A stretch of DNA of 64,000 nt, from the NCBI RefSeq assembly GCF_000299875.1, contig NZ_AMRK01000007.1, positions 124,001-188,000 of the forward strand, given 5' to 3'. Below are positions 36,954 to 45,695 of the stretch, in pieces (the stretch's first letter is position 1; the number at the start of each line of letters is the position of its first letter). Source of the stretch: Celeribacter baekdonensis B30 (lineage in GTDB: Bacteria; Pseudomonadota; Alphaproteobacteria; Rhodobacterales; Rhodobacteraceae). The notes beneath the pieces are model-generated. The model ran no database searches and had not been told where the DNA came from. It saw only the letters and a program-made list of their open reading frames with translations. Both the position numbers and the translations under genes were made by a program.

Positions 36954-37361
36954 TCAACGCGGTGCTGTGCCTCTGGCCTCCTGGCTCAAACCGTCCAAGA
37001 TCGCGCAGTCCGGTGCCTCATCACCATGACATTGCCCGATCAGCGTGGTGAGACGCGTTTCCAACGCCCGAAGATTTGTAATTTTTTCCCGAACCGAAAC
37101 AAGATTTTGCTCCGCCAGGACGCGCACATCGCGGCTGTGGCGCGACGGGTCCGCCTCAAGCGCGAGCAAAGCCCGGCACTCTTCCAAAGAAAACCCCATC
37201 AACCGCGCCTGTGCCAGAAATCGCAGATGCGCGATCTGCCCGGCATCAAAATCGCGATAGCCATTCGCGGCGCGGTCGGGGGCGACAAGGCCGATCTCTT
37301 CGTAATAGCGGATCGTTTTGACCGGCAGTCCGGTCTGGGTCGAGGCATGGCCAATGTTCAT
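36954..37361 (-). CDS. cueR: MerR-family copper-responsive regulator
   Basis: 135 aa. N-terminal winged helix MNIGHASTQTGLPVKTIRYYEEIGLV, then the dimerisation helix and a metal loop with two Cys, CHGDEAPDC, eight residues apart, as in CueR (C112 and C120 in E. coli) and unlike ZntR or SoxR. It senses Cu(I) and activates promoters with 19-bp spacers. It is divergent from copA with CueR-type sites before both genes. ATG 37361 was chosen for its standard N-terminus. Confidence 0.9.
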   Translation of the reverse strand: MNIGHASTQTGLPVKTIRYYEEIGLVAPDRAANGYRDFDAGQIAHLRFLAQARLMGFSLEECRALLALEADPSRHSRDVRVLAEQNLVSVREKITNLRALETRLTTLIGQCHGDEAPDCAILDGLSQEARGTAPR

Positions 37362-37380
37362 CGCAATCTCCTTACCGCTT

Positions 37381-37410
37381 TCATAAAGCTTACAGCAACT
37401 GGAGGGTAAA
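37381..37410 (-). promoter_or_regulatory. CueR-type promoter of the cueR unit
   Basis: Minus strand: TTTACC (37410-37405), then CTCCAGTTG... and TTATGA at 37386-37381, an 18-bp spacer. The left half-operator ACCCTCCAGTTG is identical over 12 bases to that in front of copA, in inverted orientation. It suggests autoregulation; the right half is less conserved. Confidence 0.55.
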
Positions 37411-37536
37411 GTCACATCGACGTGAGAGACGCCTGTCGGACATCAATGCGGGCGGCTGACCCCCCCGGAATTTGAAATCTCACATCATCGCACCAGTTTT
37501 TAACCCATGCCGCCGAGAAAATTCCGAAATACCCCA

Positions 37537-37567
37537 TTGACCCTCCAGTTGGTGGAGGCCCTACCTG
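37537..37567 (+). promoter_or_regulatory. CueR-type promoter of copA
   Basis: -35 TTGACC (37537-37542), a 19-bp spacer, and -10 TACCTG (37562-37567). The spacer holds the inverted repeat CCTCCA (37542-37547) / TGGAGG (37553-37558). An elongated spacer with a dyad is the hallmark of MerR-family activated promoters. Confidence 0.75.
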
Positions 37568-37607
37568 AGGAAGCGAGGTCAGAATCCGAGAGCATCAGGA
37601 GTGAACC

Positions 37608-40061
37608 ATGACAGCGCACGACACCCAGCCCCACCACGACCATACACCTGCCGTGATCCGCGATCCGGTCTGCGGCATGACCGTCGACCCGAATGCCGAC
37701 AAGCCACAGCTCGACCACGAGGGGCATGGCTACCATTTCTGTTCCGAGGGGTGCCGCGAAAAATTCAAAGCCAACCCTGAGGCCTATATCAAAGCGACCG
37801 ATCCGGTCTGTGGCATGTCGGTGGAACGTGCCACCGCCGCGCATATGTCCAAACGCGATGGGGAGCGGTTCTATTTCTGCTCCCCCGGCTGTCAGGAGAC
37901 ATTCGAAAAAAGCCCGGCACCTTATCTCGGTGCGCGACCGGTGAAAAGAACCATGCCGGAGGGGACACAATACACCTGCCCCATGCATCCCGAAATCATC
38001 GAAGACCATCCCGGAGATTGCCCGAAATGCGGCATGGCGCTGGAACCAATGACGCCCTCGGCGGACAGCGGACCGAACCCGGAACTTGTGGATTTCAAGC
38101 GCCGGTTCTGGATCATGGCACCGCTGGCGGCCGTCGTGTTTGTGCTTGAAATGGGGTCCCATGTTGGACTGCCCTTCGCGGAATGGATTGGGCATAAACC
38201 GTTCCTCTGGCTTCAGTTCGCGTTGGCCACGCCTGTGCTCTGGTGCGCGCGGCCATTCTTCCTGCGCGGTTGGAAATCCGTGGTGAATGTCTCGCCAAAC
38301 ATGTGGACCCTGATCGCACTCGGCACGCTGGCCGCCTATCTGTTCTCCCTCGTCGGATTGCTTGCGCCGTCGGTGTTCCCGCCGGAAATGTTGGGGGCTC
38401 ATGGCCTGCCGCCGGTCTATTTCGAGGCCGCCGCCGTGATCCTTGTGTTGGTTCTCGTCGGTCAGCTCATGGAGCTGACTGCACGAGAAAGAACAGGGGA
38501 CGCGATCCGCGCGCTCATGGACCTCGCGCCGAAGACCGCGCGGGTTGTCACCAACGATGGCGAGAAGGACGTCCCTCTCGATGAGGTGCAAACCGGCGAT
38601 CATCTGCGCGTGCGCCCGGGCGAAAGCGTGCCGGTGGATGGCGAGATTCTCGAAGGCCACTCTTCGGTCGATGAAAGCATGATCACCGGCGAACCGGTGC
38701 CGGTCGAAAAAGCGCAAGGCGATGCGGTGACGGGCGGCACGCTGAACACATCCGGCTCCTTCGTGATGGCGGCGCAGGCCGTCGGCGCGGACACCACCCT
38801 GTCGCGCATCGTCGCGATGGTGGCACAAGCACAGCGTTCGCGCGCGCCCATTCAGGGACTGGCGGATCGCGTGTCGCTCTACTTCGTGCCTGCCGTGGTT
38901 GCCGTCGCCCTCATCGCATTCCTTGCTTGGCTCGCACTCGGGCCAAGCCCGGCCTTGGGCTATGCCACAGTGGCCGCCGTTTCCGTGCTCATCATCGCCT
39001 GTCCCTGTGCGCTTGGCCTTGCAACGCCGATGTCAATCATGGTCGGCACCGGACGCGGTGCGCAGGCGGGCGTTTTGATCCGCGATGCGGAGGCGCTCGA
39101 ACGGTTTGCCAAGGTCGACACGCTCATTGTGGACAAAACCGGCACGCTGACCGAAGGAAAGCCCTCGCTCACCGATGTGATCGCCAATGGGATCTCCGAG
39201 GACGATCTGAAATCCTATGCCGCAGCCCTTGAACGCGGCTCCGAACACCCTTTGGCGGAGGCCATTTTGAGCGGCACACAAGACGCGCCAAAACGCGAGG
39301 CGACGGGGTTTGAGGCCATCACCGGCAAAGGCGTGGTTGCCATGATCGAAGGCGCACGGATCGCTTTGGGCAACTCTGCACTGATGCTGGAGCTTGGCGC
39401 GGAACCGGGTGCCTTGACCGAGGCGCTTCAAAATCTGCAATCCGAGGGCAAAACCGCCATGTATCTTGCCAAAGACGGCGTGGTTGTCGGCATTCTCGCG
39501 GTGGCGGACCGGATCAAAGCAACGACGCCAGACGCGATCCAAGCCTTGCACCGCGAAGGCCTGCGCATTGTCATGGCCACCGGCGACAGCACACGCACGG
39601 CAGAGGCGGTGGCAAAACAACTTGGCATTGACGAGGTCCACGCCGAAGTCTCACCAGAGGGCAAGGCCGCATTGGTCGAAGTGCTGCGCAAATCCGGCGC
39701 ACGGGTGGCGATGGCGGGCGATGGCGTCAACGACGCCCCCGCGCTGGCCTCCGCCGATGTGGGAATCGCCATGGGCACGGGCGCCGATGTTGCCGTGGAA
39801 AGCGCGGGGCTGACGCTGGTCAAAGGCGATCTGACGGGCATCCTGCGCGCCCGGCGTCTGGCCGAGGCAGTCATGCGCAACATCCGCCAGAACCTGTTCT
39901 TTGCCTTCGCCTATAACATCGCAGGCGTCCCCATCGCCGCCGGAGTGCTCTACCCAGTGTTCGGCGTGCTCCTCTCACCCGTGATCGCCGCACTCGCGAT
40001 GAGCTTCAGTTCGGTGTCGGTGATTGGAAATGCCCTGAGACTGAGGCGCGTAAAGCTCTGA
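37608..40061 (+). CDS. copA: Copper-exporting P1B-type ATPase with two YHS domains
   Basis: 817 aa. It starts with two YHS-type metal modules ([11 protein letters not shown] near residue 22, [11 protein letters not shown] near 65), then a heavy-metal binding domain (YTCPMHPEI...[10 protein letters not shown] near 123-148). The P1B-ATPase core follows: actuator TGEP near 360, membrane CPC in [11 protein letters not shown] near 465, phosphorylation DKTGTLTEG near 508, SEHPLAEAI near 545 and [14 protein letters not shown] near 705. CPC indicates Cu(I) (or Ag) transport. YHS domains in place of classical CxxC domains suggest a CopA subgroup. GGAGTGAACC precedes the ATG, and CueR control is evident from the promoter. 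Confidence 0.93.
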   Translation: MTAHDTQPHHDHTPAVIRDPVCGMTVDPNADKPQLDHEGHGYHFCSEGCREKFKANPEAYIKATDPVCGMSVERATAAHMSKRDGERFYFCSPGCQETFEKSPAPYLGARPVKRTMPEGTQYTCPMHPEIIEDHPGDCPKCGMALEPMTPSADSGPNPELVDFKRRFWIMAPLAAVVFVLEMGSHVGLPFAEWIGHKPFLWLQFALATPVLWCARPFFLRGWKSVVNVSPNMWTLIALGTLAAYLFSLVGLLAPSVFPPEMLGAHGLPPVYFEAAAVILVLVLVGQLMELTARERTGDAIRALMDLAPKTARVVTNDGEKDVPLDEVQTGDHLRVRPGESVPVDGEILEGHSSVDESMITGEPVPVEKAQGDAVTGGTLNTSGSFVMAAQAVGADTTLSRIVAMVAQAQRSRAPIQGLADRVSLYFVPAVVAVALIAFLAWLALGPSPALGYATVAAVSVLIIACPCALGLATPMSIMVGTGRGAQAGVLIRDAEALERFAKVDTLIVDKTGTLTEGKPSLTDVIANGISEDDLKSYAAALERGSEHPLAEAILSGTQDAPKREATGFEAITGKGVVAMIEGARIALGNSALMLELGAEPGALTEALQNLQSEGKTAMYLAKDGVVVGILAVADRIKATTPDAIQALHREGLRIVMATGDSTRTAEAVAKQLGIDEVHAEVSPEGKAALVEVLRKSGARVAMAGDGVNDAPALASADVGIAMGTGADVAVESAGLTLVKGDLTGILRARRLAEAVMRNIRQNLFFAFAYNIAGVPIAAGVLYPVFGVLLSPVIAALAMSFSSVSVIGNALRLRRVKL

Positions 40062-40070
40062 GGTTTCTTT

Positions 40071-40102
40071 TGCTGCCGATCACGGGCGCATGATCGGCAG
40101 CA
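40071..40102 (+). terminator. Terminator hairpin after copA
   Basis: Perfect 12-bp stem TGCTGCCGATCA / TGATCGGCAGCA with an 8-nt loop, starting 9 nt after the copA stop. The following TGTTCTGT is only weakly T-rich. Confidence 0.6.
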
Positions 40103-40145
40103 TGTTCTGTCGCCTCCTGCAACACTCGTAGGTTTCTGCTGCCCG

Positions 40146-40376
40146 TCAAGACACCACGACCGATGCTGACGCGGAAATACCGCGTATAGCAGAGACAGCG
40201 GCACAGGTCTCGACACCGCCGACATGAACAGTGCAGGCCCCGCACGCGCCAACGCCGCAGCCCGTATTTGGTTCCGGTCGTGTTAAGCGTTTCGCGCAAA
40301 ACCCAAAGAAGCGGCATGTCACCTACGGCTATCACCGTCTGCTTTTGTCCGGTGATTGAAAGTCTGTATTGGTCAT
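40146..40376 (-). pseudogene. Relic of an IorA-type [2Fe-2S] oxidoreductase subunit
   Basis: Minus strand translation in three phases gives, in order: ATG-ACC-AAT (start 40376); then [34 protein letters not shown]; then [18 protein letters not shown]. Together these match the N-terminal ferredoxin domain of isoquinoline 1-oxidoreductase alpha / aldehyde oxidase small subunits ([11 protein letters not shown]...TGTKYGCG...CGACTVH). At least two single-base frameshifts separate the pieces, and the C-terminal half is gone. Confidence 0.6.
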
Positions 40377-40423
40377 GGTTTCGAATACCGGCTGCTGAAC
40401 AAGTTGTTGGGATTGAGCCCCTT

Positions 40424-40449
40424 TCGGAGCCCGGTCATTCGGGCTCCGA
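40424..40449. terminator. 10-bp hairpin between iorA relic and SDR copy 2
   Basis: Perfect stem TCGGAGCCCG / CGGGCTCCGA with loop GTCATT, 39 nt past the stop of the minus-strand SDR pseudogene. There is no T-run; it may be an old terminator of the SDR gene. Confidence 0.4.
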
Positions 40450-40487
40450 GATTGACAAAAATAGTAAAACTTGGGACTGCGCTCAGT

Positions 40488-41040
40488 TCAGGCCGCGTTG
40501 GACAGCGCCACCGCATCGAGGCCTGCCGGATCGTGCAGGCGGTCCGAGGTATCATTAGCCGCCTGCCGGACCACTTCTGCGACGTCGCTGTCGCTGGTGG
40601 TCAGGCCCAGGTTGGCGAAGCCCACAAAGATCGGTTCGGCGAAATTGACGTAAGCCGCGGGGATCAGGTCTGCCACCGGAATGTCAGTATTTTCCCCGAA
40701 GCTCGTTGTCGGCCCATAGCCCGGTTCCACCAGTTTGACACCAACGCCGAACGCACCCACGACGCCGATCCCGGCATTGTTTACCAGTACGTCGATCGGT
40801 CCTACGACCTTAATCGCGGCGGCGATGCTGTTCGCGTCAGTGACGTCGAGAGCGAGGATGCGAAGGCGATCTGACGTGGGTAGCCCCTCTTTACGCGGAG
40901 TTCGCATGGGGCGATTACGTTCCAGCTCTGGGCGTGGAAGTAGCGGGCAGTTTCAAGTCCGTCGCCGGAGGACGTTTCGGTGATGAGAACGGGTTTTATG
41001 TTCTGGTCCTTTGTTTGGGTTGACAAGGCTAAGTTGGCCC
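40488..41040 (-). pseudogene. Broken short-chain dehydrogenase (SDR copy 2)
   Basis: The upper part (near 41000 down to 40920) reads VLITETSSGDGLETARYFHAQSWNVIA, a nucleotide-binding motif with substitutions (TETSSGDG for TGTSSGFG). After a frameshift the text continues MRTPRKEGLPTSDRLRILALDVTDANS and PIDVLVNNAGIGVVGAFG. It then jumps directly to a C-terminal sequence (VKLVEPGYGPTTSFGENTD, then VNFAEPIF and VAEVVRQAANDTSDRL). The part holding the catalytic Ser and YxxxK is deleted. So there is at least one frameshift and one internal deletion of about 60 residues. Confidence 0.7.
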
Positions 41041-41096
41041 GCAGGATCAGGACGATCATCACTCATAAATCTCGTTTTAATTTGCAAGAGTCCTGA

Positions 41097-41483
41097 GTGT
41101 CCGATCCGTCGTCTCAAATGATCCAACTCCTGCGACCCCGCGCGGTGTTCTCCAAGGGAATCACCGGGGCGGGTCGTTGGGCCATTCGGTATGAGGAGTT
41201 CGGCAAACTAGATTTTTGTGCAGCGCTTGAGGGGCAACGCCAGTTGGCCGGTGACTGTGAAGACCTGGTCATCCTCGAAGAAGGTGATTTCGTCCTCTTG
41301 CCGACAACTCCCGCCTTTGTTCTGCTAGGACTGGAGACTGGCCCGGTACAGCGGATCGACTCCCGTCTCGCATCGACCGCAGAGCGCAGAGCGCAGAGCG
41401 CGAGGTCCGCTATGGTCGGCAGGAGGGGCTCCTCCCGGGTGAGAGTGCACGCGCTTGGGAAACCTTCAACCCCGGAGATTACC
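41097..41483 (+). pseudogene. Broken AraC-family regulator (homologue of 33528-34439)
   Basis: From GTG 41097 the frame reads SDPSSQMIQLLRPRAVFSKGITGAGRW and EEGDFVLLPTTPAFVL, the N-terminal cupin of the same AraC family as the intact regulator at 33528. It is intact to about residue 94, then runs into a triplicated 7-mer GCAGAGC (41379-41399), after which the family-like text EVRYGRQEG is in another phase. Removing two of the three copies restores that phase. Even so the frame reaches a stop at 41481-41483, and no helix-turn-helix region follows. Confidence 0.7.
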
Positions 41484-42008
41484 GATGAACGTTCACCCCC
41501 ATTGCGTTCCACTTGTGATCTGTGCCGGACCCCTGCCTTGTCCAGTGCTGCTTGTTTTGGCCGCAGCAATTCGGGCCCGTCAAAAGCCCCGTGGGGGGAC
41601 GTCGACATGGCGCGAGAAGGCCACGCTGAAGGCGCTGGGGAATTCATCGCCGATGCGACGCGCGTTTTCGGCGATCGACGCCTGCCGTTGCCGTGTACGG
41701 ACCAAGGGAGGTGCGCTCAAGGTCGGCCCTGCTTGCGCGGGACAAGAACACTAATGCACCTGCCTTCCATCACCGCCAGTTAACGCAGCGCGTGTGCCCA
41801 GTCTCAGCTTTAAAGACAAGGTTCACATTTAAGGGCTACGCTGCACGTCATCTGGAGCCTCGAAGAAATCGTTATCGTCGTTTCCCGATATAAATTCGCA
41901 AAAGTCCCTGCGAGCGAAATCACTGGCGCGGGGTCTGGGGGTCTTGTTGCTCAAATCGGGTTCTGAAGATCCCCATGCGTCCTTACCCTACGGCCTGTGT
42001 GACAGGGA
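41484..42008. other. Region without a recognisable gene
   Basis: Short open frames (for example 41485-41754) show no motif. This is probably the remains of the AraC C-terminal part and of unrelated sequence, ending at the cbbR stop. Confidence 0.4.
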
Positions 42009-42896
42009 TCACCCGGTACTGCGTAAAAGCCTCTCGACAAAGGCATCCGCCGCCAGAGAGAGCTTTTTCCCCTTCCGCCAGACCACGTGCCAATGGCGTA
42101 TGATCGGAAAGGGTTCCACGGCCAGTTCCACCAAGTAGCCGTGCCGAAGCTCCAATGCCACGGTCCCACGGCTGAGGACCGCAAGGCCCAGACCCGCAAT
42201 GACACCTTGTTTGACCGATTCATTCGCCCCCAGTTCCATGCGAACATTTGGCGTGGCACCCGCAGCCTCAAAGCTCCGCTCGGCGGCAAGCCGCGTGCCC
42301 GAACCGCTTTCGCGCATCAAGAATGGGTAGTTGGCCAGGTCGCGCATTGTCAGCTCCGATCGCGCCGCCAGAGGATGATCCGGTGGCGCGACCACGACCA
42401 GAGGGTTTTCGGAATACCGTTCAACCACCGCGTCCATGTCTTGCGGCGGAGTGCCCAGAATATAGAGATCGTCGGCGTTACTTGCGAAACGGGACAGCAG
42501 TTCCTCCCGATTTCCAACAGTCAAGGCGATCTCTATTCCGGGAAACTCGGTGTTGTAGGTGCCGATGTGAGCAGGAATATCGTATTTGGCGGTCGACACG
42601 ACGGCAAGGCGCAGCCGACCTTTGGCCAAGCCCTGCAACTCGGCCAAAGCCATATCCAGATTCTCGGTTTCCTCAACCAAACGCTGCGCGGATTTAAGGA
42701 CGATCTCACCGGCTTGGGTAAGGGACAGAGACTTCCCCAGACGGTCGATAAGCTTCTGGCCGAGATGGTCTTCAAGCTGGCGGACCTGCGCGAATGTTGC
42801 GGGCTGGGTCAGGTTAAGGGCTTCGGCGGCGCGCGTATAAGACAGATGCGCCGCAACCTCCCGAAAAATCTGCATTTGTCTGAGTGAGTATCTCAT
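42009..42896 (-). CDS. cbbR: LysR-family regulator of the cbb genes (CbbR, copy 1)
   Basis: 295 aa. N-terminal winged helix YSLRQMQIFREVAAHLSYTRAAEALNLTQPATFAQVRQLEDHLG, with the LysR effector domain behind it (VGNREELLSRF near residue 130, MRESGSGTR near 195). CbbR activates CBB genes in response to redox/metabolite state. It is divergent from cbbL with a 107-nt shared region, the classical layout. Confidence 0.9.
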   Translation of the reverse strand: MRYSLRQMQIFREVAAHLSYTRAAEALNLTQPATFAQVRQLEDHLGQKLIDRLGKSLSLTQAGEIVLKSAQRLVEETENLDMALAELQGLAKGRLRLAVVSTAKYDIPAHIGTYNTEFPGIEIALTVGNREELLSRFASNADDLYILGTPPQDMDAVVERYSENPLVVVAPPDHPLAARSELTMRDLANYPFLMRESGSGTRLAAERSFEAAGATPNVRMELGANESVKQGVIAGLGLAVLSRGTVALELRHGYLVELAVEPFPIIRHWHVVWRKGKKLSLAADAFVERLLRSTG

Positions 42897-43003
42897 GAAT
42901 AGACGATTGCTTATTCTAAGGATAAAAACAATTCATTTTTTTATATTCATGGAATGTGGTTCCCTTCCTCTGAGCAATAGCCATCGGGAAGAGATCAAAA
43001 GAC
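42897..43003. promoter_or_regulatory. cbbR / cbbL divergent control region
   Basis: Contains TTATTCTAAGGATAA (42911-42925), an almost perfect palindrome with the T-N11-A pattern of LysR sites, and an AT-rich stretch to 42960. The minus-strand text ATTCCATGAATATAA near 42955 resembles ATTCCATAAAAAT in the second cbbR control region. Confidence 0.55.
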
Positions 43004-44437
43004 ATGAACATGCAAGCAACCAAGAGAAAATATGACGCCGGGGTGAAGGACTACAGGTCCACCTACTGGGAACCGGAATATTCGGTCAAGGAAACCGATA
43101 TTCTTGCTGTCTTCAAAGTCATCCCACAAGACGGCGTCCCGCGCGAAGAAGCCGCAGCCGCCGTCGCCGCCGAAAGCTCGACGGGAACATGGACGACCGT
43201 CTGGACCGACCTCTTGACCGACCTCGACCACTACAAGGGGCGCGCCTACCGCATCGAAGACGTGCCGGGACAGGATGACGCGTTCTATGCTTTCATTGCC
43301 TATCCCGCCGACCTGTTCGAGGAAGGTTCGGTCGTCAACGTCTTCACGTCGATCGTTGGCAACGTCTTTGGCTTCAAGGCCGTGCGCAGCTTGCGGCTCG
43401 AAGACGTGCGTTTCCCGATCTGGTTCGTGAAAACCTGTTTCGGCCCACCGCATGGCATTCAGGTCGAGCGTGACAAGATGGACAAATACGGCCGTCCGCT
43501 GCTGGGTTGCACCATCAAACCAAAGCTGGGCCTGTCGGCCAAGAACTACGGCCGCGCGGTCTATGAAGTGCTGCGCGGTGGTCTGGATTTCTCCAAGGAC
43601 GACGAAAACGTCAACTCACAGCCGTTCATGCGCTGGCGTGACCGCTTCCTGTTCTGTCAAGAAGCGATTGAAAAGGCTCAGGCCGAGACCGGCGAGCGCA
43701 AGGGGCACTATCTGAACGTCACCTCCGGCACGGTGGAAGAGATGTTCAAGCGCGCCGAGTTTGCCAAGGAGCTCGGCTCTCCGATCATCATGTCGGATTA
43801 CCTGACCATGGGCTGGGCAGCGCACAACTCGCTGTCGAAATGGTGCCGTGACAATGGCATGTTGTTGCACGTCCACCGCGCCATGCACGCCGTGATGGAT
43901 CGCAATCCGAACCACGGCATCAACTTCCGTGTGCTGGCCAAGCTACTGCGCCTGCTGGGTGGCGATCATCTGCATTCGGGAACCGTTGTGGGCAAGCTGG
44001 AAGGCGACCGCAACGCAACCCTGGGCTGGATCAACCTGATGCGCGACAAATTCATCCCGGAAGACCGGTCGATGGGTGTGTTTTTCGATCAGGACTGGGG
44101 GGCCATGCCCGGGGTCTTCCCTGTAGCTTCGGGTGGCATCCACGTCTGGCATATGCCGGCGCTGGTTTCGATCTTTGGCAACGACTCGGTTCTACAGTTC
44201 GGCGGCGGCACGCTGGGCCACCCCTGGGGCAACGCCGCCGGTGCGGCCGCCAACCGCGTGGCACTTGAAGCCTGTGTTCAGGCCCGCAACGAAGGCCGTG
44301 AACTTGAGAAGGAAGGCAAGGAAATCCTGACCGCAGCCGCCAAACATTCACCCGAGTTGAAAGCCGCGATGGAGACCTGGAAAGAGATCAAGTTCGAGTT
44401 CGATACCGTCGACAAGCTTGACGTTCAGCACCGCTGA
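43004..44437 (+). CDS. cbbL: RuBisCO large subunit, form I (IA-like)
   Basis: 477 aa. Carboxylates ribulose-1,5-bisphosphate. Visible features: [19 protein letters not shown] near residue 21, EDVPG near 86, catalytic Lys in [18 protein letters not shown] near 170, carbamylated Lys region [17 protein letters not shown] near 195, loop 6 [11 protein letters not shown] near 325. The text is of the form IA type, as in chemoautotrophs, and not the form IC typical of many Rhodobacter, consistent with cbbQ and cbbO following. The form assignment should be checked by phylogeny. Confidence 0.96.
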   Translation: MNMQATKRKYDAGVKDYRSTYWEPEYSVKETDILAVFKVIPQDGVPREEAAAAVAAESSTGTWTTVWTDLLTDLDHYKGRAYRIEDVPGQDDAFYAFIAYPADLFEEGSVVNVFTSIVGNVFGFKAVRSLRLEDVRFPIWFVKTCFGPPHGIQVERDKMDKYGRPLLGCTIKPKLGLSAKNYGRAVYEVLRGGLDFSKDDENVNSQPFMRWRDRFLFCQEAIEKAQAETGERKGHYLNVTSGTVEEMFKRAEFAKELGSPIIMSDYLTMGWAAHNSLSKWCRDNGMLLHVHRAMHAVMDRNPNHGINFRVLAKLLRLLGGDHLHSGTVVGKLEGDRNATLGWINLMRDKFIPEDRSMGVFFDQDWGAMPGVFPVASGGIHVWHMPALVSIFGNDSVLQFGGGTLGHPWGNAAGAAANRVALEACVQARNEGRELEKEGKEILTAAAKHSPELKAAMETWKEIKFEFDTVDKLDVQHR

Positions 44438-44469
44438 TCGCTCGAACCCAGAGAAAAAGGACCAAGATA

Positions 44470-44826
44470 ATGAGCACCATTCAAGACTACCCGTCGCGTC
44501 TTTCCGATCCTGCAAGCCGCAAGATGGAGACATTTTCCTACCTGCCGGAAATGACCAGGGACCAGATCCGAGCACAGGTACAATGGATCGTCGATAACGG
44601 CTGGAACCCGGCGATCGAACATACCGAACCGGAAAACGCCATGGACTACTACTGGTACATGTGGAAGCTGCCGATGTTTGGTGAAACCGATGTCGACGCG
44701 ATCCTTGCCGAGATCGAAGAATGCCGCACCGCCAATCCCAAACACCATGTCCGCCTTTTGGGCTATGACAATTTCACCCAAAGCCAGGGCGCGAACATGG
44801 TCGTTCACCGCGGCAAAATGGTTTGA
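44470..44826 (+). CDS. cbbS: RuBisCO small subunit
   Basis: 118 aa. [23 protein letters not shown] at the N-terminus and [31 protein letters not shown] in the middle are the small-subunit core, with the short loop of form IA. It ends with [15 protein letters not shown]. It is 32 nt after cbbL. AAAAGGACCAAG precedes the ATG. Confidence 0.96.
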   Translation: MSTIQDYPSRLSDPASRKMETFSYLPEMTRDQIRAQVQWIVDNGWNPAIEHTEPENAMDYYWYMWKLPMFGETDVDAILAEIEECRTANPKHHVRLLGYDNFTQSQGANMVVHRGKMV

Positions 44827-44891
44827 GACAAGGCACGGTCCGCGATCATGCGGGCCATGCACAGCAGTCGACGTGTCGCGAGGAGTCAGCC

Positions 44892-45695
44892 ATGAAGGAC
44901 GTACTTGAAGACTTTCGCGTGAGCGAAGCGCCTTACTGGCGTGAGACGGGGGACGAGATCACCCTGTTCACGGCGGCTTGGGACGCCCGCATCCCAGTGA
45001 TGCTGAAGGGCCCGACAGGCTGCGGCAAAACCCGGTTTGTCGAGCACATGGCCTGGAAACTGGGCCGCCCCTTGGTCACCGTGGCGTGCAACGAGGACAT
45101 GACCGCCTCGGACCTGATCGGGCGCTATCTTCTGGATGTCGATGGCACGCGCTGGCAGGACGGGCCGCTGACCTTTGCCGCCCGTCATGGCGCGATCTGC
45201 TATCTGGATGAGGTGGTTGAGGCACGGCAGGACACGACGGTTGCTATACATCCACTCACGGACGACCGCCGGGTTCTGCCCTTGGAAAAGAAGGGTGAAT
45301 TGCTGAAGGCACACGACGATTTCCTGATCGTGATCAGCTACAATCCCGGCTATCAGTCGCTGATGAAGGACCTCAAACAATCCACCAAGCAACGCTTCGG
45401 CGCAATGGATTTCACCTGGCCCGGACCGGACGTCGAGGCTGAGATCGTGGCGCATGAAGCCGGAGTAGACGCTGACACGGCACAAAGGCTGGTCGAGATC
45501 GGCGCAAGGTCGCGCAACCTCAAAGGGCACGGTCTGGACGAAGGGGTGTCGACCCGGATGCTGATCCACGCGGGCCGCCTCATCAAAGGTGGAATCGCAC
45601 CCAAGGCGGCTTGTTCCATGGCGCTGGTCCATTCGATCACCGATGACCCTGACATGCGGGATGCACTTGATGCTGCCGTCTCAACCTGGTTCTGA
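44892..45695 (+). CDS. cbbQ: RuBisCO activase subunit CbbQ (AAA+, MoxR type)
   Basis: 267 aa. Walker A LKGPTGCGKTRF near residue 40, Walker B AICYLDEVVEA near 103, sensor region VISYNPGYQS near 155. With CbbO it forms the AAA+ motor that removes inhibitory sugar phosphates from form I RuBisCO. AGGAG lies 7-11 nt before ATG 44892; the frame opens 23 codons earlier overlapping cbbS. Confidence 0.93.
   Translation: MKDVLEDFRVSEAPYWRETGDEITLFTAAWDARIPVMLKGPTGCGKTRFVEHMAWKLGRPLVTVACNEDMTASDLIGRYLLDVDGTRWQDGPLTFAARHGAICYLDEVVEARQDTTVAIHPLTDDRRVLPLEKKGELLKAHDDFLIVISYNPGYQSLMKDLKQSTKQRFGAMDFTWPGPDVEAEIVAHEAGVDADTAQRLVEIGARSRNLKGHGLDEGVSTRMLIHAGRLIKGGIAPKAACSMALVHSITDDPDMRDALDAAVSTWF

Noticed and set aside
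41485-41754. 89-codon plus-strand ORF after the broken AraC gene
   Set aside because: No motif, no ribosome site of note, and it lies in eroded sequence; probably chance.
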